Notes: generated from the sequence alone by a model not told the origin. A stretch of DNA of 64,000 bases from Balaenoptera acutorostrata (GCF_949987535.1 NC_080077.1:38892561-38956560), one strand, 5' to 3'. Counted from the first letter of the stretch, positions 1 to 11,363 are shown. Numbers and translations are program-made.

Positions 1-349
1 GTACTAAACAGAATGTTTATATGAAAAATTAAGAAATGATTTTTAGAGGCCTCAAACTGCAAAAACTTAATAGCTTAAAAAAATAGCTTATTTTAACTTA
101 TGGTTATTGGGGATAAGGGGGGGGAGGGATAAATTGGAAGATTGGAATTGACACATACCAATACTGTATATAAAATAGATAACTGATAAGGACCTACTGT
201 ACAGCACAGCGAACTCTACTCAATACTCCGTAATGGCCGATATGGGAAAAGAATCTAAAAAAGAGTGGATATATGTATTTGTATACCGATTCACTTTGCT
301 GTACACCTGAAACTAACACAACATTGTAAATCAATTATACCCCAAAAAA
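1..349 (+). mobile_element. L1 LINE 3' UTR fragment
   Basis: This is the 3' end of a LINE-1, 5'-truncated or cut by the window edge. It carries the usual L1 3' UTR landmarks in order: a G-rich tract (about 116-129), the 'GGACCTACTGTA.AGCACAG' block near 190-210, and the 'TGTACACCTGAAACTAACAC' block near 300 that precedes the end. The same blocks recur in the L1 ends at 725, 9199, 16125 and 51760. It is noncoding. Confidence 0.85.
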
Positions 350-360
350 CATTCTTTTCA

Positions 361-724
361 AAGTTTATTTCACTTCCATAGAATCATACCAAGGCAAAGA
401 GTCAAGATTAGTGGAGGCAACTCAGTCCTAAGAAATCATTAATGCAGTTAGGTCCCTTGCATTGTTATCTTCTCCATGGTCAAAAATGGCTGACTCAGAT
501 TCTAGCCAATAGGAAGGGAAAGGGGAAAAAGAGAATGCACCCAATGTCTTAGAGTGTAAACCCAGACATATCACGTGTCACTTTTACTCTCATTTCATTG
601 CCAGGAACTAAATCATATTGCCACATCTTAAAGAATTCTAAGAGTCTTGCCTTGTGCCCAGGAAGAATAGTATAGGTTTTGGTAGACCACTAGCAGCTTC
701 TTCCAAATTAGGATAATTGGGAGG
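361..724. other. Unique sequence, nothing recognised
   Basis: This AT-rich sequence lies between two L1 3' ends. I see no open reading frame with coding character, no RNA gene and no repeat signature. Confidence 0.6.
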
Positions 725-1555
725 AACAAAATGGGCAGAAGATCTAAATAGACACTTCTCCAAAGGACACATACAGATGGCCAAAAGGCACATGAAAAGA
801 TGTTCAACATCACTAATTATTAGAGAAATGCAAATCAAAACTACAATGAGGTATCACTCACACTAGTCAGAATGGCCATCATCAAAAATTTTACAAATAA
901 ATGCTGGAGAGGGTGTGGAGAAAAGGGAACCCTCCTACACTGTTGGCAGGAATGTAAATTGTTACAGCCACTATGGAGAACGGTATGGAGGTTCCTTAAA
1001 AAAACTAAAAATAGAGCTACCATATGATCCTGCAGTCCCATTCCTGGGCATATATTCGGATAAAACCATAATTCAAAAAGATACATGCACCCCAATGTTC
1101 ACTGCAGCACTATATACAATAGCCAAGACATGGGAGCAACCTAAATGTCTATCAACAGAGGAATGGATAAAGATGTGGTATATATGTATACAATGGAATA
1201 TTACTCAGCCATAAAAAAAGAATGAAATAATGCCATTTACAGCAACATGGATGGACCTAGCGATTATCATACTAAGTGAAATAAGCCAAAGACAAACATC
1301 ATATGATACCACTTATATGTGGAATCTCAAAAAATGATACAAAACAGAAAGAGAATCACAGACATAAAAAACAAACTTATGGTTACCAAAGTGGGGGTGG
1401 GGGAGGGATAAATTAGGAGATTGGGATTGACACATACACACTACTATATATAAAATAGATAACCAACAAGGACCTACTGTATAGCACAGGGAACTCTACT
1501 CAATATTTTGAAATAACATATAATGGAAGAGAATGTAAAAAAAAAAGTATATATA
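725..1555 (+). mobile_element. L1 LINE 3' end (ORF2 C-terminus plus 3' UTR)
   Basis: This is a 5'-truncated L1 copy. It begins in the C-terminal part of ORF2; the conserved cysteine-rich segment (CWRGCG.KG...HCW.EC type) is read at about 900-955 with frame damage. It runs through the 'MWYICIQWNITQP'-like ORF2 end into a G-rich 3' UTR (1390-1410). The copy stops abruptly in an A-run and TATATATG sequence at about 1550. The usual last ~70 bases of the 3' UTR, present at 9690-9765, are missing. The full-length L1 begins immediately downstream. Confidence 0.88.
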
Positions 1556-1575
1556 TGACCTGCCGGGGGTCTGGG

Positions 1576-1586
1576 CAAGATGGCGG
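1576..1586 (+). promoter_or_regulatory. YY1-type motif at L1 5' end
   Basis: CAAGATGGCGG lies about a dozen bases from the apparent L1 5' end. It contains the YY1 core CAAGATGGC. In human L1 a YY1 site at the same relative place fixes the transcription start, so the same role is inferred here. Confidence 0.65.
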
Positions 1587-2892
1587 AAGAGTAAGACGCG
1601 GAGATCACCTTCCTTCCCACAGATACAGTAGAAATACATCTACATGTGGAACTGCTCCTACAGAACACCCACTGAACGCTGGCAGAAGACGTCAGACCTC
1701 CCAAAAGGCAAGAAACTCCCCACATACCTGGGTAGGGCAAAAGAAAAAAGAAATAACAGAGACAAAAGAATAGGGACGGGACCTGCACCAGTGGGAGGGA
1801 GCCGTGAAGGAGGAAAGGTTTCCACACACTAGGAAGCCCCTTCGTGGATGGAGACTGTGGGTGGCGGAGGGGGGAAGCTTCAGAGCCACGGAGGAGAGCA
1901 CAGCCACAGGGGTGCAGAGGGCAAAGCGGAGAGATTCCCGCACAGAGGCTCGGCACCGACCAGTACTCACCAGCCCAAGAGGCTTGTCTGCTCACCCGCT
2001 GGGGCGGGCGGGGGCTGGGAGCTGTGGCTCGGGCTTCGGGCGGATCGCAGGGAGAGGACTGGGGTTGGCGCGTGAACACAGCCTGAAGGGGTTGGCACAC
2101 CGCAGCTAGCTGGGAGGGAGCCCGGGAAAAGGTCTGCAGCTGCCGAAGAGGCAAGAGACTTTTTCTTGCCTCTTTGTTTCGCGGCGCACAAGGAGAGGGG
2201 TTCAGAGCACCGCCTAAACGAACGCCAGAGATGGGCGCGAGCTGCGGCTATCAGCGCGGACCCCAGAGACGGGCATGAGACGCTAAGGCTGCTGCTGCTG
2301 CCACCAACAAGCCTGTGTGTGAGCACAGGTCACTCTCAACACCGCCCCTCCTGGGAGCCTGTGCAGCCTGCCACAGCCAGGGTCCCGTGATCCAGGGAAA
2401 ACTTACCCGGGAGAATGCATGGCGCGCCTCAGGCTGCTGCAACGTCACGCCGGCCTCTGCTGCGCACACAGGCTCGCCCCGCATCTGCACCCCTCCCTCC
2501 CCCCCGGCCTGAGTGAGCCAGAGCCCCCGAAGCAGCTGCTCCTTTAACCCCGTTCTGTCTGGGCGGGGAACAGACGCCCTCAGGCGACCTACACGCAGAG
2601 GCGGGTCCCAATCCAAAGCTGAGCCCCGGGAGCTGTACGAACAAAGAAGACAAAGGGAAATCTCTCCCAGCAGCCTCAGGAGCAGCAGATTAAAGCTCCA
2701 CAAACAACTTGATGTGGCTGCATCTGTTGAATACCTGAATAGACAACGAATCATCCCAAATTCAGGAGGTGGACTTTGGGAGCAGGATATATTAATTTTT
2801 CCCCTTTTCCTTTTTTTGTGAGTGTATATATGTATGCTTCTGGGTGAGATTTTGTCTGTATGGTTTTGCTTTCACCATTAGTCCTAGGGGTA

Positions 2893-3225
2893 GGTCTGTC
2901 CGTTTTTCTTTTTTTTTTTTTTTTGCTTAAAAAAATTTATTTTCCCTAATAAATGTTTTCTTAATAATTTTTTCCTTATTTTCTATTTTTAAAAATTAAA
3001 AAAAAATTTTTAATAAGTTTTTTCATATTTTTTATTTTAAAAAATTAAAAATTTTTTTCTTAATAATTTTTTCTTATTTTTATTATAAAAAATTAATCTA
3101 TTTTTAAAAATTAAAAAAAATTTTTTTCTTAATAAATTTATTCTTAATGATTTTTTTTCTTATTTTTTATTATAATAGCTTTATTTTATTTTATTTTATC
3201 CTCTTTCTTTCTTTCTTTCTTTCTA
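2893..3225 (+). repeat. T/A-rich low-complexity tract inside L1 5' UTR
   Basis: Poly(T), AAAATT/AATTTT mixtures, a (TTTTA)n run and a (CTTT)n run near 3205-3223 are interrupted by few other bases. The tract separates the CpG-rich half of the 5' UTR from the ORF1-proximal half and is part of the L1 itself. Confidence 0.8.
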
Positions 3226-3746
3226 CTTTTTCTTCCTTTTATTCTGAGCCGTGTGGATGAAAGGCTCTTGGTGCCCCAGCCAGGCATCAGGGCTGTGCCC
3301 CTGAGGTGGGAGAGCCAATTTCAGGACACTGGTCCACAAGAGACCTCCCAGCTCCACGTAACACCAAACGGCGAAAATCTCCCAGAGATCTCCATCTCAA
3401 CATCAAGACCCAGCTTCACTCAATGACCAGCAAACTACAGTGCTGGACACCCTATGCCAAACAACTAGCAAGACAGGAACACAGCCCCATCCATTAGCAG
3501 AGAGCCTGCCTAAAATCATAATAAGGTCACAGACACCCCAAAACACACCACCAGACGTGGACGTGCCCACCAGAAAGACAAGATCCAACCACATTCACCA
3601 GAACACAGGCACTAGTCCCCTCCACCAGGAAGCCTACACAACCCACTGAACCAACCTTAGCCACTGGGGACAGATACCAAAAGCAACGGGAACTACTAAC
3701 CTGCAGCCTGTGAAAAGGAGACCCCAAACACAGTAAGATAAGCAAA

Positions 3747-4640
3747 ATGAGAAGACAAAAAAACACACAGCAGGTGAAGGAGCAGGGTCAAAACACACCA
3801 GGCCTAACAAATGAACAGGAAATAGGCAGTCTACCTGAAAAAGAATTCAGAATAATGATAGTAAAGATGATCCAAAATCTTGGAAATAGAATAGACAAAA
3901 TGCAAGAAACATTTAACAAGGACGTAGAAGAACTAAAGAGGAACCAAGCAACGATGAAAAACACAATAAATGAAATTAAAAATACTCTAGACGGGATCAA
4001 TAGCAGAATAACTGAGGCAGAAGAACGGATAAGTGACCTGGAAGATAAAATAGTGGAAATAACTACTGCAGAGCAGAATAAAGAAAAAAGAATGAAAAGA
4101 ACTGAGGACAGTCTCAGAGACCTCTGGGAAAACATTGAACGCACCAACAGTCGAATTTTAGGGATCCCAGAAGAAGAAGAGAAAAAGAAAGGGACTGAGA
4201 AAATATTTGAAGAGATTATAGTTGAAAACTTCCCTAATATGGGAAAGGAAATAGTTAATCAAGTCCTGGAAGCACAGAGAGTCCCATACAGGATAAATCC
4301 AAGGAGAAACACACCAAGACACATATTAATCAAACTATCCAAAATTAAATATAAAGAAAACATATTAAAAGCAGCAAGGGAAAAACAGCAAATAACACAC
4401 AAGGGAATCCCCATAAGGATAACAGCTGATCATTCAGCAGAAACTCTGCAAGCCAGAAGGGAGTGGCAGGATATACTTAAAGTGATGAAGGAGAAAAACC
4501 TACAACCAAGGTTACTCTACCCAGCAAGGATCTCATTCAGATTTGATGGAGAAATTAAAACCTTTACAGACAAGCAAAAGCTGAGAGAGTTCAGCACCAC
4601 CAAACCAGCTTTACAACAAATGCTAAAGGAACTTCTCTAG
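3747..4640 (+). CDS. L1 ORF1 protein (RNA-binding nucleic-acid chaperone), open
   Basis: This is an uninterrupted 297-codon frame beginning with MRRQKNTQQ. The family protein binds L1 RNA in cis as a trimer and acts as a nucleic-acid chaperone in the cytoplasmic ribonucleoprotein. Residues about 45-130 are a heptad-rich coiled coil (for example [18 protein letters not shown]). The RRM-like domain follows from about 133 ([12 protein letters not shown]). The C-terminal domain includes [20 protein letters not shown] and ends [11 protein letters not shown]. The length is below the 338 residues of human ORF1p, mainly in the N-terminal part. The start is chosen because it matches the ORF1 start of the minus-strand copy (MRRQRN at 15428). 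No stop or frameshift is visible. Whether this protein is functional is unknown. Confidence 0.92.
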   Translation: MRRQKNTQQVKEQGQNTPGLTNEQEIGSLPEKEFRIMIVKMIQNLGNRIDKMQETFNKDVEELKRNQATMKNTINEIKNTLDGINSRITEAEERISDLEDKIVEITTAEQNKEKRMKRTEDSLRDLWENIERTNSRILGIPEEEEKKKGTEKIFEEIIVENFPNMGKEIVNQVLEAQRVPYRINPRRNTPRHILIKLSKIKYKENILKAAREKQQITHKGIPIRITADHSAETLQARREWQDILKVMKEKNLQPRLLYPARISFRFDGEIKTFTDKQKLREFSTTKPALQQMLKELL

Positions 4641-4698
4641 GCAAGAAACACAAGAGAAGGAAAACACCTACAATAACAAACCCAAAATATTTAAGAAA

Positions 4699-7600
4699 AT
4701 GTTAATAGGAACATACATATCGATAATTACCTTAAATGTAAATGGATTGAATGCTCCCACCAAAAGACACAGACTGGCTGAATGGATACAAAAACAAGAC
4801 CCATATATATGCTGTCTACAAGAGACCCACTTCAGACCTAGAGACACATACAGACTGAAAGTGAGGGGATGGAAAAAGATATTCCATGCAAATGGAAATC
4901 AAAAGAAAGCTGGAGTAGCAATTCTCATATCAGACAAAATAGACTTTAAAATAAAGACTATTACAAAAGACAAAGAAGGACAATATATAATGATCAAGGG
5001 ATCAATCCAAGAGGAAGGTATAACAATTGTAAATATTTATGCACCCAACATAGGAGCACCTCAATACATAAGGCAAATACTAACAGCCATAAAAGGGGAA
5101 ATCGACAGTAACACAATCATAGTAGGGGAATTTAACACCCCACTTTCATCAATGGACAGATCATCCAAAATGAAAATAAACAAGGAAACACAAGCTTTAA
5201 ATGATACATTAAACAAGATGGACTTAATTGATATTTATAGGACATTCCACCCAAAAACAACAGAATACACATTTTTCTCAAGTGCTCATGGAATATTCTC
5301 CAGGATAGATCATATCTTGGGTCACAAATCAAGCCTTGGTAAATTTAAGAAAATTGAAATCGTATCATGTATCTTTTCCGACCACAACGCTATGAGACTA
5401 GATATCAATTACAGGAAAAGATCTGTAAAAAATACAAACACATGGAGGCTACACAATACACTACTTAATAACGAAGTGATCACTGAAGAAATCAAAGCGG
5501 AAATCAAAAAATACCTAGAAGCAAATGACAATGGAGACACGACGACCCAAAACCTATGGGACGCAGCAAAAGCAGTGCTAAGAGGGAAGTTTATAGCAAT
5601 ACAAGCCTACCTCAAGAAACAGGAAACATCTCGAATAAACAACCTAACCTTGCACCTGAAGCAATTAGAGAAAGAAGAACAAAAAAACCCCAAAGCTAGC
5701 AGAAGGAAAGAAATCATAAAGATCAGATCAGAAATAAATGAAAAAGAAATGAAGGAAACAATAGCTAAAATCAATGAAACTAAAAGCTGGTTCTTCAAGG
5801 AGATAAACAAAATTGATAAACCATTAGCCAGACTCATCAAGAGAAAAAGGGAGAAGACTCAAATCAATAGAATTAGAAATGAAAGAGGAGAAGTAACCAC
5901 TGACACTGCAGAAATACAAACGATCATGAGAGATTACTACAAGCAACTCTATGCCAATAAAATGGACAACCTGGGAGAAATGGACACATTCTTAGAAATG
6001 CACAACCTACCGAGACTGAACCAGGAAGAAATAGAAAATATGAACAGACCAATCACAAGCAATGAAATTGAAGCTGTGATTAAAAATCTTCCAACAAACA
6101 AAAGCCCAGGACCAGATGGCTTCACAGGCGAATTCTAGCAAACATTTAGAGAAGAGCTAACACCTATCCTTCTCAAACTCTTCCAAAATATTGCAGAGGG
6201 AGGAACACTCCCCAACTCATTCTACGAGGCCACCATCACCCTGATACCAAAACCAGACAAAGATGTCACAAGGAAAGAAAACAACAGACCAATATCACTG
6301 GTGAACATAGATGCAAAAATCCTCAACAAAATACTAGCAAACAGAATCCAACAGCACATTAAAAGGATCATACACCATGATCAAGTGGGGTTTATTCCAG
6401 GAATGCAAGGATTCTTCAATATACGCAAATCAATCAACGTGATACATCATATTAACAAATTGAAGGAGAAAAACCATATGATCATCTCAATAGATGCAGA
6501 GAAAGCTTTCGACAAAATTCAACACCCATTTATGATAAAAGCCCTGTAGAAAGTAGGCATAGAGGGAACTTTCCTCAACATAATAAAGGCCATATATGAC
6601 AAACCCACAGCCAACATTGTTCTCAATGGTGAAAAACCGAAACCATTTCCACTAAGATCAGGAACAAGACAAGGTTGCCCACTCTCACCACTATTATTCA
6701 ACATAGTTTTGAAAGTGTTAGCCACAGCAATCAGAGAAGAAAAAGAAATAAAAGGAATCCAAATCGGAAAAGAAGAAGTAAAGCTGTCACTGTTTGCAGA
6801 TGACATGATACTCTACATAGAGAATCCTAAAGATGCTACCAGAAAACTACTAGAGCTAATCAGTGAATTTGGTAAAGTAGCAGGATACAAAATTAATGCA
6901 CAGAAATCTCTGGCATTCCTATATACTAATGATGAAAATCTGAAAGTGAAATTAAGAAAACACTCCCGTTTACCACTGCAACAAAAAGAATAAAATATCT
7001 AGGAATAAACCTACCTAAGGAGAAAAAAGACCTGTATGCAAAAAATTATAGGACACTGATGAAAGAAATTAAAGATGATACAAATAGATGGAGAGATATA
7101 CCATGTTCTTGGATTGGAAGAATCAACATTGTGAAAATGACTCTACTACCCAAAGCAATCTACAGATTCAATGCAATCCCTATCAAACTACCACTGGCAT
7201 TTTTCACAGAACTAGAACAAAAAATTTCACAATTTGTATGGAAACACAAAAGACCCCGAATAGCCAAAGCAATCTTGAGAACGAAAAATGGAGCTGGAGG
7301 AATCAGGCTCCCTGACTTCAGACTATATTACAAAGCTACAGTAATCAAGACAGTTTGGTACTGGCACAAAAACAGAAATATTGATCAATGGAACAGGATA
7401 GAAAGCCCAGAGATAAACCCACGCACATATGGTCACCTTATCTTTGATAAAGGAGGCAAGCATATACAGTGGAGAAAAGACAGCCTCTTCAATAAGTGGT
7501 GCTGGGAAAATTGGACAGGCACATGTAAAATTATGAAATTAGAACACTCCCTGACACCATACACAAAAATAAACTCAAAATGGATTAAAGACCTAAGTGT

Positions 7601-8459
7601 AAGGCCAGACACTATCAAACTCTTAGAGGAAAACATAGGCAGAACACTCTATGACATAAATCATAGCAAGATCCTTTTTGACCCATCTCCTAGAAAAATG
7701 GAAATAAAAACACAAATAAACAAATGGGACCTAATGAAACTTAAAAGCTTTTGCACAGCAAAGGAAACCATAAACAAGACCAAAAGACAACCCTCAGAAT
7801 GGGAGAAAATATTTGCAAATGAAGCAACTGACAAAGGATTAATCTCCAAGATTTACAAGCAGCTTATGCAGCTCAATAACAAAAAAAAACACAACCCAAT
7901 CCAAAAATGGGCAGAAGACCTAAAAAAACATTTCTCCAAAGAAGATATACAGATTGCCAACAGACACATGAAAGAATGCTCAACATCATTAATCATTAGA
8001 GAAATGCAAATCAAAACTACAATGAGGTATCATCTCACACCGGTCAGAATGGCCATCATCAAAAAATCTAGAAACAATAAATGCTGGAGAGGGTGTGGAG
8101 AAAAGGGAACACTCTTGCACTGTTGGTGGGAATGTAAATTGATACAGCCACTATGGAGAACAGTATGGAGGTTCCTTAAAAAACTACAAATAGAACTACC
8201 ATACGACCCAGCAATCCCACTACTGGGCATATACCCTGAGAAAACCATAATTCAAAAAGAGTCATGTACCAAAATGTTCATTGCCGCTCTATTTACAATA
8301 GCCAGGACATGGAAGCAACCTAAGTGTCCATCATCGGATGAATGGATAAAGAAGATGTGGCACATAAATACAATGGAGTATTACTCAACCATAAAAAGAA
8401 AGGAAATGGAGGTATTTGTAATGAGGTGGATGGAGTTAGAGTCTGTCATACAGAGTTAA
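4699..8459 (+). pseudogene. L1 ORF2 (endonuclease / reverse transcriptase), inactivated
   Basis: ORF2 begins 58 nt after ORF1 at [16 protein letters not shown]. It encodes an APE-type endonuclease (residues 1 to about 240), a Z region, a reverse transcriptase with the FADD catalytic box at 6793-6804 (residues 699-702), and a C-terminal CCHC-like cysteine segment near 8082-8145 (CWRGCGEKG...HCWWEC). It is broken by TAG at 6136-6138 (codon 480), TAG at 6547-6549 (codon 617; the CAG of related copies has become TAG), and a one-base loss in the A-run near 6935-6938 that shifts the frame to the one ending at 8459. Residue 144 is Glu (GEFNTP), where the endonuclease family has catalytic Asp (human D145). 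Other endonuclease motifs (QETH, YAPN, RIDHI, SDHN) are kept. The total span of 3761 nt fits a 1253-residue protein minus one base. Confidence 0.93.
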
Positions 8460-8898
8460 GTAAGTCAGAAAGAGAAAAACAAATACAGTATGCTAACACA
8501 TATATATGGAATCTAAGGAAAAAAAAAAAAGGTCATGAAGAACCTAGTGGGAAGATGGGAATAAAGACACAGACCTACTAGAGAATGGACTTGAGGATAT
8601 GGGGAGGGGGAGGGGTGAGATGTGACAGGGTGAGAGAGTGTCATGGACATACATACACTACCAAATGTAAAATAGATAGCTAGTGGGAAGCAGCTGCATA
8701 GTACAGGGAGACCAGCTCGGTGCTCTGTGACCACCTAGAGGGGTGGGATAGAGAGGGTGTGAGGGAGGGAGATGCAAGAGGGAAGAGATATGGGAACATA
8801 TGTATATGTATAACTGATTCACTTTGTTATAAAGCAGAAACTAACACACCATTGTAAAGCAATTATACTTCAATAAAGATGTTTAAAAAAAAAAAAAA
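8460..8898 (+). other. L1 3' UTR with G-rich tract and poly(A) tail
   Basis: This is the untranslated tail after ORF2. A polypurine G-rich tract at 8601-8614 has three G-runs separated by single A's, and a further GGG lies at 8628. This is the conserved 3' UTR G-tract of mammalian L1s and may fold as a G-quadruplex. AATAAA lies near the end, followed by about 14 A's. Confidence 0.85.
8872..8877 (+). terminator. L1 polyadenylation signal AATAAA
   Basis: AATAAA lies about 8 nt before the L1 poly(A) run, the usual position for the L1 3' end. The L1 tail ending at about 60682 has the same hexamer in the same place. Confidence 0.8.
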
Positions 8899-9195
8899 GA
8901 ATCCACCTGCCAATGCAGGTGACATGGGTTTGAGCCCTGGTCCGGGAAGATCCCACATGCCGCAGAGCAACTAAGCCCGTGCACCACAACTACTGAGCGT
9001 GCACTCTAGAGCCCGCGAGCCACAACTACTGAGCCCACGCGCCTAGAGCCCGTGCTCCATGACAGAAGAAGCCACTGCAATGAGAAGCCTGCGCACTGCA
9101 ACAAAGAGCAGCCACAGCTCGCTGCAACTAGAGAAAGCCTGTGTGCAGCAATGAAGACCCAACACAGCCAAAAATAAAATTAATTAATTATTAAA
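8899..9195 (+). mobile_element. CHR-type SINE lacking its head
   Basis: This tRNA-derived SINE is entered at 'GAATCCACCTGCC'. The first ~25 bases of the head, including box A (TGGCGCAGTGG), are absent. The rest follows: a diverged B-box region (GGTTTGAGCCC), the GATCCCACATGCCGC block, the GACCCAACACAGCC end and an AT-rich tail. Within it a 36-bp segment starting CCACAACTACTGAGC is tandemly repeated (8984-9019 and 9020-9055), which the other long SINEs here lack, so it is a different subfamily. It starts flush at the L1 poly(A). Confidence 0.85.
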
Positions 9196-9198
9196 AAA

Positions 9199-9765
9199 AA
9201 TAAAAGACACATGCACCCCAATTTTCACTGCAGCACTATTTACAATAGCCAGGACATGGAAGCAACCTAAATGCCCATCGGCAGACGAATGGATTAAGAA
9301 GATGTGGTACATATATACAGTGGAATATTACTCAGCCATAAAAAGGAATGAAATTGGGTCATTTGTAGAGATGTGGATGGATATAGAGACTGTCATATAG
9401 AGTGAAGTAAGTCAGAAAGAGAAAAACAAATATCATATATTAATGCATATATGTGGAACCTAGAACAATGGTACAGATGAACAGGTTTTCAGGGCAGAGA
9501 TTGAGACACAGATGTAGAGAACAAACATATGGACACCAAGGGGGGAAAGTGGCGGGGGGTGGTGATGTGATGAATTGGGAGATTGGGATTGAAATGTATA
9601 CACTGATGTGTATAAAATGGATAACTAATAAGAACCTGCTGTATAAAAAAATAAAATTCAAAAATTCAAAAAATATATATATATATGTTAAAGTGAATCA
9701 CTTTACTGTATACCTGAAACTAACATGATATTGTAAATCAATTACATGTTAATTTAAAAAAAATT
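9199..9765 (+). mobile_element. L1 LINE 3' end, 5'-truncated
   Basis: The copy begins in the ORF2 C-terminus (ACACATGCACCCCAATTTTC), runs through the QWNITQP-type end and a G-rich 3' UTR (about 9540-9562), and ends with the 'TATACCTGAAACTAACATGA' block and a short A-run. It overlaps in content with the 725-1555 copy, so the two are separate insertions rather than halves of one element. Confidence 0.88.
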
Positions 9766-9850
9766 GCCTGGGAAAACTGTACTTGAAATTGTAAGTTTAA
9801 AAAAAAAGAATACACGTAAACTGGAGAGTTATATTCCAAAAAAAAAAAAA

Positions 9851-10130
9851 ATTGGATTTGAGTCAGATTATGAAGGACCTTAAAGACTTGGTTACAAAAC
9901 AAATTTTTAAACAACAAGGTTTATAACTGATCTGACTGCATGTTCCGAGGTTGACTGGAGATGAACTGCTGGTAAGGAGAGCTTTTGGGAGGCCACTAAG
10001 TTAGATAAGGAAAGCATTTATGTAGTCTAGAGCAAAGCAATGACCTTGAAAATAAAGACAAGGGGCAGAATTTAGGCAATACTGCTAAAGAGACTGAAAA
10101 GAGTATTGGCGGAGGGTAAAGAGAAAGGGA
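9851..10130 (-). mobile_element. L2 LINE relic (antisense)
   Basis: This strongly decayed sequence matches the antisense L2 3' region in order: 'GAAGGACCTTAAAGAC', 'GATCTGACTGCATG', and 'GGAGGCCACTAAGTTAG...GTAGTCTAGAGCAAAGCAATGA'. The same blocks are clearer at 38865-39065. The family call rests on this pattern only. Confidence 0.5.
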
Positions 10131-11308
10131 AATGGTAAAGCTCACTCAGGTTTTAGCATAAGGAAACAAGGTAGCAAACACTGCAGCAGGAATTTGGAGA
10201 CATAAGAGAGAGAGAGGTTTAAAACAAGCTGCTTAAAGGTAATTGTGGGTTATTTAAATAGAAATGTCCCAAGGACAGTTATAAATATCCATAAAGAGTT
10301 AGTGTTTCATACAGCATGGCTACCACCATGAGTAATAAGCTTGAGCAGAACAGGGCAAGAAGCAAAGAGAATGAAGGATAAATAGTATGTGAAATGCCAG
10401 AGCTTGGAGAAGTGCAGAAAAGAAGAATCAGTGAAGAAAACTAAGAAATCAGTTGGATAGTTTTGAAGACAACATAGAAATGCTAAGAGCAGAAAGAAGT
10501 TCACCAAAAATGTCCCCTGCACCTTCAATAATGCAATCAGAGCAATGACTTCAGAACTATTTCATATGCAAACCTAGCCCAAACAATAAACACCAGTTTG
10601 CATTTTATCACTTTTTTATTTTTAATTTACAGAGGACAACTTCTAGTGTAATATACAACAAAACAGGGAAGTAGTGTGGCTTACACAAGAATGCTTTACA
10701 CTGTTGTGAAACAAAAAACAAACCCCCTTCACAAATCAGTTAGAGTCTATTCATAAGCCGGTGTGAACAGATACCCAGGAGGCAAGTGTAAATTGAAAAG
10801 AGTTCTAGTCAAATCCACTTTATTGTATAGCTTTAGGACATTTCTGAAATATCGCCAGTGTTTCTGGATCCAGTGCCTTTTTATCTGGGGCTTGATCCTG
10901 AGATCCTTTTTTTGAATACAAATTATTTATAACACAATGTTTTATATTCAAAATTTGCACTGGGCATAAAAACATGAGCCAGTTGATTTCTTTTCTTTCT
11001 TCTCCAGGTCATATAGCTCACACTGTGAGCAGATATACATTTCACTTATGAGGAAAATTAGTGTTTAAATAAACACAATTATTGTAGCACCTATAATAGA
11101 ATTTATGGTTACCTAGACAAGTAATTAGAAAATCAAAGTAAAATCCATTCTGGATGAAAAGTAGTTGAAATTTTATATTCTGGTTCATAAACATGTTTTC
11201 TTTTAGGTTTAGTAACACTTTTTTTCAATTATTTTTCAACGATGTTATTTTACTTATTAATCAAACCTAATTATAAAGCTTATTTATATATAAAAAATAC
11301 ATTAGTTT
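10131..11308. other. Unique AT-rich sequence, nothing recognised
   Basis: I see no repeat family, RNA gene or coding-like frame. The longest ORF here (minus strand, 10307-10528) is hydrophobic with no recognisable pattern and looks like chance. Confidence 0.55.
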
Positions 11309-11329
11309 ATATATATGTGTGTGTGTGTG

Positions 11330-11363
<34 letters not shown>

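Larger units (their letters stand above)
1563..3746 (+). promoter_or_regulatory. L1 5' UTR / internal promoter region
   Basis: This untranslated leader runs from the L1 5' boundary to the ORF1 start codon. The first half (about 1560-2660) is GC- and CpG-rich, unlike the surrounding DNA, and starts with a YY1-type motif. That fits the internal RNA polymerase II promoter known for L1. The second half holds a T-rich low-complexity tract and then a segment (about 3245-3740) that is also partly present upstream of ORF1 in the minus-strand L1 at 15430-16107. Several overlapping short ORFs on both strands in the CpG-rich part look like composition effects. Confidence 0.75.
1556..8898 (+). mobile_element. 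Near full-length L1 retrotransposon with damaged ORF2
   Basis: This is a complete-length LINE-1 in the order 5' UTR (to 3746), ORF1 (3747-4640), a 58-nt spacer, ORF2 (4699-8459), a 3' UTR with AATAAA at 8872, and a poly(A) run to about 8898. At about 7.3 kb it is slightly longer than the ~6 kb human L1 because of the ~2.2 kb 5' UTR. ORF1 is open. ORF2 has two in-frame stops and a one-base deletion, so the copy cannot move on its own. The 3' UTR is close to the L1 tail at 60376, which marks it as one of the younger L1 subfamilies here. A normal TSD is not visible: the left flank is an older L1 and the right flank is a headless SINE, sharing only ACCTGCC. Confidence 0.93.

Noticed and set aside
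1474..2821. Cluster of overlapping ORFs on both strands (up to 226 codons) in the GC-rich block
   Set aside because: They lie inside the CpG-rich L1 5' UTR. High GC removes stop codons, and no frame shows a domain or a consistent pattern.
7088..7849. Shadow frames overlapping L1 ORF2
   Set aside because: They are in other frames or on the other strand of a recognised ORF2 and have no independent support.
725..9765. Idea that 725-1555 and 9199-9765 are two halves of one L1 split by the full-length L1
   Set aside because: Both cover the same part of the element (ORF2 C-terminus to 3' UTR) and overlap in content, so they are separate copies.
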